DNA from: DATKJS01 sp964551995
GTDB taxonomy: Bacteria > Acidobacteriota > Aminicenantia > Aminicenantales > Saccharicenantaceae
Assembly: GCA_964551995.1 (NCBI GenBank)
Contig: CAZKFD010000032.1
Coordinates: 248,001 to 312,000, forward strand
Direction: 5' to 3'
DNA: 64,000 bases
In this document: positions 59,756 to 64,000 of the stretch, one piece after another
Layout: every line of letters starts with the position of its first letter
Position numbering within the stretch: the first letter of the stretch is position 1
The notes under the pieces: model-generated
The model's input: only the letters and a program-made list of their open reading frames with translations
Database searches by the model: none
Told to the model about the DNA's origin: nothing
Translations under genes and position numbers: made by a program

Positions 59756-61174
59756 ATGGCCAAGATCGCGATGATCGGCGCCGGGAGCCTGGTCTTCGGC
59801 AAGACCCTCATGGCGGACATGCTGGCGACGCCGGCGCTCGCCGGAAGCGAATACCGGCTGATGGCGCTGACCCGGACGCGCCTCGACAAGATGCACGCCT
59901 TCGTCCGCCGCATGATCAAGGACAACGGCGTGGACGCCACGGCCGTCGCGACGACGGACCGGCGGGAGGCGCTGCGCGGCGCCGATTACGTCGTGGTGAT
60001 GATCCAGGCGGGTGGGGTGGCCGAGTTCCGGCAGGACTACGAGATCCCGATGAAGTACGGCGTCGACCAGTGCATCGGCGACACGATGGGGCCGGGCGGC
60101 GTCTTCCGGGCCCTGCGGCACATCCCGGCGCTCCTCGAGATCGCCCGCGACATGCGGGAGCTCTGTCCCGGCGCGATCCTGCTCAACTATGCCAACCCGA
60201 TGGCCATGTGCTGCTGGGCCCTCGGCCGCGTCCCCGGGCTCCAGTTCGTCGGCCTCTGCCACGGCGTGCAGACGACCATGGACCTCGTCGCGAGCTACGT
60301 CGACGTCCCGAAGGGAGAGATCGATTTCGTCGCCGCCGGCATCAACCACATGGCGTGGTTCTTGAAGCTCGAACACCGGGGGCGGGACCTCTACCCGAAG
60401 CTCCGGGCGAATTTCGAAAAGCCTAGCTATTATGTGAACGAGAAGGTCCGGGGCGAGGTCATGCGACACTTCGGCTACTTCATGACCGAGAGCACCGGCC
60501 ATCTGTCCGAGTACCTCCCGTATTTCCGCAAGAGCCGCAAGGCGCTCGACCTCTACTGCGACGAGCCGGCGTTCGGCGGCGAGAGCGGGGCGTACTACCA
60601 TTACTGCGCGATGCTGGCCGAGAAGTTCGCGAAAACGGACCCGTTGTCGATCGAGTCCACCGAGCTCGGCCCGCGGAGCGCGGAGTACTGCTCCCACATC
60701 ATCGAGGCCAAGGAGACCGGGGAGGTCTTCCGCCTCAACGGCAACGTCCGGAACGACGGCTATATTGCGAACCTGCCGGCGGGCTGCTGCGTCGAAGTAC
60801 CGATCTACGTCGACCGCACCGGGCTCCACCCCACGGTCGTCGGCAGCCTGCCGCCCCAGTGCGCGGCGCTCAACATGACCAACGTGCTCGTCCAGGGGCT
60901 CACGGTCGAGGCGAGCTTCGCCGGCGACCCGGAGCTCGTCATGCAGGCCGTGGCCCTCGACCCGCTGACCGGCGCGGCGCTCACGCTCGGGGAGATCCGG
61001 GAGATGGTGCGAGAGATGCTGAAGGCCGAGGCGCGCTGGCTGCCCCAGTTCGCGGGGAAGGAGCTGCGTGCGGTGCCGGCGATCTCCATCCCCAAAAATG
61101 TCAAGCGCCGCGAGGTCCCGCTCGACCCGGCGCTGGCCATCGCCAACCGGTTCGGCAGACTGGCCAAGGCCTAG
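59756..61174 (+). CDS. Glycoside hydrolase family 4 enzyme (alpha-glucuronidase-like by motif)
   Basis: 472 residues, cytoplasmic, no signal. NAD motif GAGSLVFGK (7-15), NYANPMAM, and a metal site with Cys168 in CHGV and His198 in GINH. GH4 enzymes use NAD and Mn for an oxidation-elimination mechanism. From memory of the literature, the residues after Cys sort substrates: CHSV alpha-galactosidase, CHEV alpha-glucosidase, CHGx alpha-glucuronidase; CHGV here points to a glucuronide, not proven. ATG 59756 with GAGGAGGG before it. It fits the divergent glycan operon. Confidence 0.9.
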   Translation: MAKIAMIGAGSLVFGKTLMADMLATPALAGSEYRLMALTRTRLDKMHAFVRRMIKDNGVDATAVATTDRREALRGADYVVVMIQAGGVAEFRQDYEIPMKYGVDQCIGDTMGPGGVFRALRHIPALLEIARDMRELCPGAILLNYANPMAMCCWALGRVPGLQFVGLCHGVQTTMDLVASYVDVPKGEIDFVAAGINHMAWFLKLEHRGRDLYPKLRANFEKPSYYVNEKVRGEVMRHFGYFMTESTGHLSEYLPYFRKSRKALDLYCDEPAFGGESGAYYHYCAMLAEKFAKTDPLSIESTELGPRSAEYCSHIIEAKETGEVFRLNGNVRNDGYIANLPAGCCVEVPIYVDRTGLHPTVVGSLPPQCAALNMTNVLVQGLTVEASFAGDPELVMQAVALDPLTGAALTLGEIREMVREMLKAEARWLPQFAGKELRAVPAISIPKNVKRREVPLDPALAIANRFGRLAKA

Positions 61175-61219
61175 CCGGCAGGTTCGAAGGCGAAGACGCA
61201 GGTCCGGTCGGTTTGGACT

Positions 61220-61495
61220 TTAGCCGCCGATGACGACGGTCCAGGGGCGCACGGACCATTCTCTGATCAGGCCCGCCTTGACATAAGGGTCGTTCCGGGC
61301 GAAGTCCTCGACGACGTCGGGGGATTCGGCTTCGAAGACGAAGATGGCCGAGTCCGCCGGGTCGGCCAGGGCCCCCGCCATGACAAGCTCTCCGCGGGCG
61401 TGCGCGGCGTTGGCGTAGCCCAGGTGCTCGGGACGAAAGGGGGCCCGCCTCTCGACGTAGTTCTCCACCGTCTTATAGAGGAGCAGGTAGTACAT
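61220..61495 (-). CDS. YciI-like protein
   Basis: 91 residues, the size of the YciI family (ferredoxin-like alpha/beta). Typical features: MYYLLLYKTVENY N-terminus, EHLGYANAAHARGEL with the His, AGALADPADSAIFVFEAES and DPYVKAGLIREWSVRPW. Enzymatic role in most members is unknown. ATG 61495 follows GGGAGG; the frame to 61567 lies upstream of the promoter-derived transcript start. Convergent with the GH4 gene. Confidence 0.92.
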   Translation of the reverse strand: MYYLLLYKTVENYVERRAPFRPEHLGYANAAHARGELVMAGALADPADSAIFVFEAESPDVVEDFARNDPYVKAGLIREWSVRPWTVVIGG

Positions 61496-61515
61496 ACGCG
61501 GACCTCCCTTCTCAG

Positions 61516-61545
61516 AGGATATTGCACGGCCCCGGGCGGTGTCAA
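61516..61545 (-). promoter_or_regulatory. Promoter of the YciI-like gene
   Basis: Minus-strand TTGACA (61545-61540), 18-bp spacer, TATCCT (61521-61516). Predicted start near 61509. Confidence 0.7.
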
Positions 61546-61872
61546 TGTTCTCATGGGGTCGGACCATGATAATTTATTGAAAAAAATGAATTAATTGCGA
61601 AAATAGCCCCGTTCTAGGCCTTAAATCCGTGTTTTCGGGCCTGAAAACGAAGACTTAAGCCCGGAAGGCAAACCTTCCGGCCCGCCCGGTCCCAGGGAAT
61701 TCAGCGAGATCTGACAATCGAGGCGAGATCTCGCAGCCGCCGATGGCGACGGTCCAGAGGCCCATAGCCAAAGCGCGAGCGTCCTATGCTTCTTGCCGCG
61801 CGCAGGTGCGGGGAAATCAATATCCGGGAAGAATACGAAATTGGGAATTGAGTATTGTGTCCCCGAAAATCG
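61546..61872. other. Intergenic region with AT-rich block and hairpin
   Basis: About 330 bp. An AT-rich block (61568-61598; AAATGAATTAATTG) and a perfect 8-bp hairpin CCGGAAGG-CAAA-CCTTCCGG at 61661-61680 are present. No open frame is supported. The hairpin lies about 190 bp downstream of the small membrane gene on its strand, with no U-tract. Confidence 0.5.
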
Positions 61873-62184
61873 CTATGATCCGATCTTGATGGACAGCGGG
61901 AGCGGGGCTTTGAGGATGCACAGTCCCAGATAGATGAATATAAACCCCACGATAACGGTCCAAGGCAGCTTCTTCACCAGTTCGGTCAGGACCTCTTTGA
62001 GGTCGGCCGCGGCCTGCTCTTGGACGGCCAAGCGCTGCTCGTCCTTTTTCTGTGCCAGGATCGTCTTCAGGGCCTTCAGGGCGGCGAGTTTTCTGTACCG
62101 CTCGATGAGACTGGTGACGACCTCGCTGATGATGAAGGCCACACCCAGGGCGATGAACACCCAGCCTAACCATTCAATTTGCAA
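61873..62184 (-). CDS. Small membrane protein with two helices and a cytoplasmic coiled coil
   Basis: 103 residues: membrane helix about 5-26, a charged helical middle (YRKLAALKALKTILAQKKDEQRL removed of homologs I can name), and a second helix about 73-92. No family recognised. The start is TTG 62184, four bases after a GGAGGGG ribosome binding site. A promoter at 62218-62246 supports that it is real. Confidence 0.65.
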   Translation of the reverse strand: MQIEWLGWVFIALGVAFIISEVVTSLIERYRKLAALKALKTILAQKKDEQRLAVQEQAAADLKEVLTELVKKLPWTVIVGFIFIYLGLCILKAPLPLSIKIGS

Positions 62185-62217
62185 TTGTCCCCTCCCTGCC
62201 TAAGACTTGACGCCTGT

Positions 62218-62246
62218 AATATGGGGAGTTCCGCCCGCCCTGTCAA
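62218..62246 (-). promoter_or_regulatory. Promoter of the small membrane protein gene
   Basis: Minus-strand TTGACA (62246-62241), 17-bp spacer, CATATT (62223-62218). Predicted start near 62211. Confidence 0.65.
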
Positions 62247-62264
62247 GGCCGCCGGCGCCCGGCG

Positions 62265-62294
62265 TGGCTTTTGCCCCCTGGTTTTTCATATAAT
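62265..62294 (+). promoter_or_regulatory. Possible promoter of the lipoprotein gene
   Basis: TATAAT (62289-62294) with a poor -35 TGGCTT (62265-62270) at 18 bp. Predicted start near 62301, about 60 nt before the ATG. Confidence 0.5.
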
Positions 62295-62362
62295 CGGGGA
62301 CGGCCGCATGGGCGGCGGTAGAACGAAGGGCGCAAAGAACACCGCTCCCGGATAACGAGACC

Positions 62363-64000
62363 ATGAGAAGATCGTCGGGGACAATGACTCGGGGCCTGGC
62401 GATTTGCGCCGGGGGGCTGGTTCTCGCGGCGGCTCTGGCGGCGTGCGCGCCGCGATCGTCCTCCGACGCGGGCCGAAAGGCCGGCCGAGACACGGTCGAG
62501 CCGGCCGAACCGAGCCCGGTCATCAGGGTCGGCGCGGATGATAGCGCTCCCGGGCTCACCTTCTTGAGTTGGGACACTGAAGGCGGAGACAAGGCCAACA
62601 CGAATCTGCTCCGTACAATAAGCGATGCCAGCGCCGAGAGCGGCACGCGCGCGGCAAGCAACGTCGGGACGCGCAATAATATTAAAGCTGAGAGATCTGT
62701 CCCGCGAGGCGCAGGCGTCCGGGTTCAGTATCTGGCGCAAGGGCCGGATGGCACTTCGTGGGAAGACGCGAAGGCTGTCAGCCGGCGCGTCGAAAGCGGG
62801 GGAGAGGTCGTCGTCTTCGAGCTCGAGACCGGCAAATCGCGGCTCGAGTGGCGAATCGAGTGCGTCAGCGCAGCGGATAAAAAAAGCGCCGCGAACCTGG
62901 AGGGCGCGAAAAGCGCCCAGGTCGCGACGGGGAATACAGGGGATTCAGCGGCCTTGCCACCAGGGTCTCTGCGCCTGACCTTTTGTCCGATGGATGCGGA
63001 GTCAGAGAAGAACCAGCCAGCGGCTCGATCAGAAATCGCCAAGCGCAATAATTTGTCAAGCATCGTGACATCCGAGGATCTGGGATCGTCGAAGCAGAAC
63101 GGTTCGATCCCGGTTTTCAATCATCTTGGCGGATCGCCCGCCGCTCAGATGCGCCCGGCCGCCTCAGCCGGCGATGCGCCGCCCGCAGGCGCTTATTCTC
63201 CAAGTGTTCGTTCTGCAGAGGCTCGCGGAAAGTCGAAGCTGATCCCGTCGACCCTGGATGCCGCTCCCTCGCTCCGCCTCGTCTTCCACTTCGACCCGAA
63301 GGTCACTTCGACCACGGTCCTCCCTGGCGATTGGCTCGATGACGGGACGTTCCGCCTGCCCGCGGTCCTCAACGCGCCGGACTGGGGGCCGATGCTGCTC
63401 ACAGAGCGGATCGGCCTCGCGCGCGCCGACGGTTCCGTCGAAGTCACGCCGGGCCGCCTGATCGTCGGCCGCCTCGAAGGCAGCCGCGCCGCCAAGACCG
63501 ACGACCTCATCCTCGAGCTTCCGTCCATTTCTGCGAACGAGTCTTTCTCACCGCTGCCCGCGCCCCAATCGTCGCCCGCAGCCGCTCTCGCGTCGCCCCG
63601 CCCCTTCCCGCTCACTATCACCCTCACGCCCCTCCGGCTCGCCCCTCCTGCCGGACTCCGCGACGCGTCCCTCTGGCCCGCCGCCCGACGCGGCTGGCTC
63701 GACGCCCTCCAGCCCTGCGCCCGCTGGGGGGAGCAGGACAAGCCCTTTAGTGCGCCCCCCGGGATCCTGGGCAACAACGTCATCAGCGACCCGGCCAGCG
63801 TCTCGATCTGGTTCTACGCCGACCAGGCTTTCTTCATGCCCGAGGCCGCCCCGGGCGTCTCGCTCATGCCCCTCGTACGCCAGACGATCGACTACTGGCT
63901 CGACCGGCGCATGCGCCGCGGCCCGGACGGCCGCCTGACCGGCGAGATCACGGGCTACTGGGACTACGGCGGCTTCCTCGACGCCGAGGCCTCGCCCCTC
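62363..64000 (+). CDS. Large lipoprotein of unknown function (3' end outside window)
   Basis: 546 codons are visible and remain open to the right edge. Lipobox LAAC (Cys about 28) after a hydrophobic segment, then a Ser/Thr/Ala-rich linker (about 30-290) and a structured part with DWLDDGTFRLPAVLNAPDWGP, VTPGRLIVGRLEG and ITGYWDYGGFLD. No family is recognised with confidence; the Trp/Tyr/Gly content and the beta-strand pattern would suit a carbohydrate-active or sugar-binding envelope protein. ATG 62363 or the ATG at 62384, with GGGG before it, may be used. Next to the glycan locus but on its own promoter. Confidence 0.75.
   Translation, partial: MRRSSGTMTRGLAICAGGLVLAAALAACAPRSSSDAGRKAGRDTVEPAEPSPVIRVGADDSAPGLTFLSWDTEGGDKANTNLLRTISDASAESGTRAASNVGTRNNIKAERSVPRGAGVRVQYLAQGPDGTSWEDAKAVSRRVESGGEVVVFELETGKSRLEWRIECVSAADKKSAANLEGAKSAQVATGNTGDSAALPPGSLRLTFCPMDAESEKNQPAARSEIAKRNNLSSIVTSEDLGSSKQNGSIPVFNHLGGSPAAQMRPAASAGDAPPAGAYSPSVRSAEARGKSKLIPSTLDAAPSLRLVFHFDPKVTSTTVLPGDWLDDGTFRLPAVLNAPDWGPMLLTERIGLARADGSVEVTPGRLIVGRLEGSRAAKTDDLILELPSISANESFSPLPAPQSSPAAALASPRPFPLTITLTPLRLAPPAGLRDASLWPAARRGWLDALQPCARWGEQDKPFSAPPGILGNNVISDPASVSIWFYADQAFFMPEAAPGVSLMPLVRQTIDYWLDRRMRRGPDGRLTGEITGYWDYGGFLDAEASPL

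Noticed and set aside
1..64000. CRISPR arrays, prophage, integron or complete insertion sequence
   Set aside because: No regularly spaced repeats, phage structural genes, integrase or intact transposase were seen on either strand.

Overview
The window is a high-GC bacterial chromosome segment with no phage or plasmid backbone. The gene set points to an uncultured Acidobacteriota-type lineage, most like Candidatus Aminicenantes. The supporting signs are secreted S9 and M28 peptidases, an Oar-type TonB receptor with a carboxypeptidase-regulatory domain, inositol-phosphate synthase beside a CDP-alcohol phosphatidyltransferase, multihaem c-type cytochromes, and a Gram-negative GyrB with the TOPRIM insert. 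The taxonomic call is inference. Most promoters I could find read as an ordinary sigma-70 pattern (TTGAC(A/T), 17-18 bp, TAtaAT-like), and I used them to choose several start codons.

Layout. 1-3.45 kb: start of a dcw cluster on the minus strand (mraZ, rsmH, ftsL-like, ftsI), with a promoter and three MraZ boxes. 3.6-10.2 kb: NUDIX and DUF2007 genes, a FecR-like Trp-rich secreted protein, an M23 peptidase, psd-pssA for phosphatidylethanolamine, and a periplasmic cyclophilin. 10.6-18.5 kb: M28 peptidase, TGS-domain GTPase, gyrB-gyrA. 18.5-20.2 kb: Sel1 protein, then a scar in which a Memo-like (AmmeMemoRadiSam B) gene and an IS91-type transposase are both decayed. 20.2-28.2 kb: small exported protein, S9 peptidase, a haem cluster (cytochrome c with a C-terminal barrel-like region, pentahaem cytochrome, FixH-like protein), acyl-CoA ligase. 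28.2-38.4 kb: zinc-ribbon coiled coil, tRNA-Met(CAT), dnaG-rpoD, larB, TPR-glmU, ino1 with a phosphatidylinositol-type synthase, ACT protein. 38.6-44.9 kb: TonB receptor with a clear terminator, then an M64 peptidase/racemase/two-small-gene operon.

45.2-61.2 kb is the most distinctive part. Six minus-strand genes, spaced 5-76 bp apart, run from a Tat-exported Gfo/Idh/MocA oxidoreductase through a HEAT plus FG-GAP protein, a 1,667-residue glycosidase-esterase fusion, an S9 peptidase and a beta-propeller protein to an N-acetylhexosamine 1-kinase (NahK-like). A family 4 glycosidase with a CHGV motif is transcribed divergently from the same 136-bp region. I read this as a scavenging locus for acylated, probably uronic-acid- or amino-sugar-containing glycans. 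The window ends with a YciI-like protein, a small membrane protein and a lipoprotein cut by the right edge.

Other points of note: a GlmU whose uridylyltransferase half is degenerate while every acetyltransferase residue checked is kept, and a GyrA with Gln at the quinolone-binding Ser83 position. No CRISPR array, rRNA, replication origin or complete mobile element was seen.
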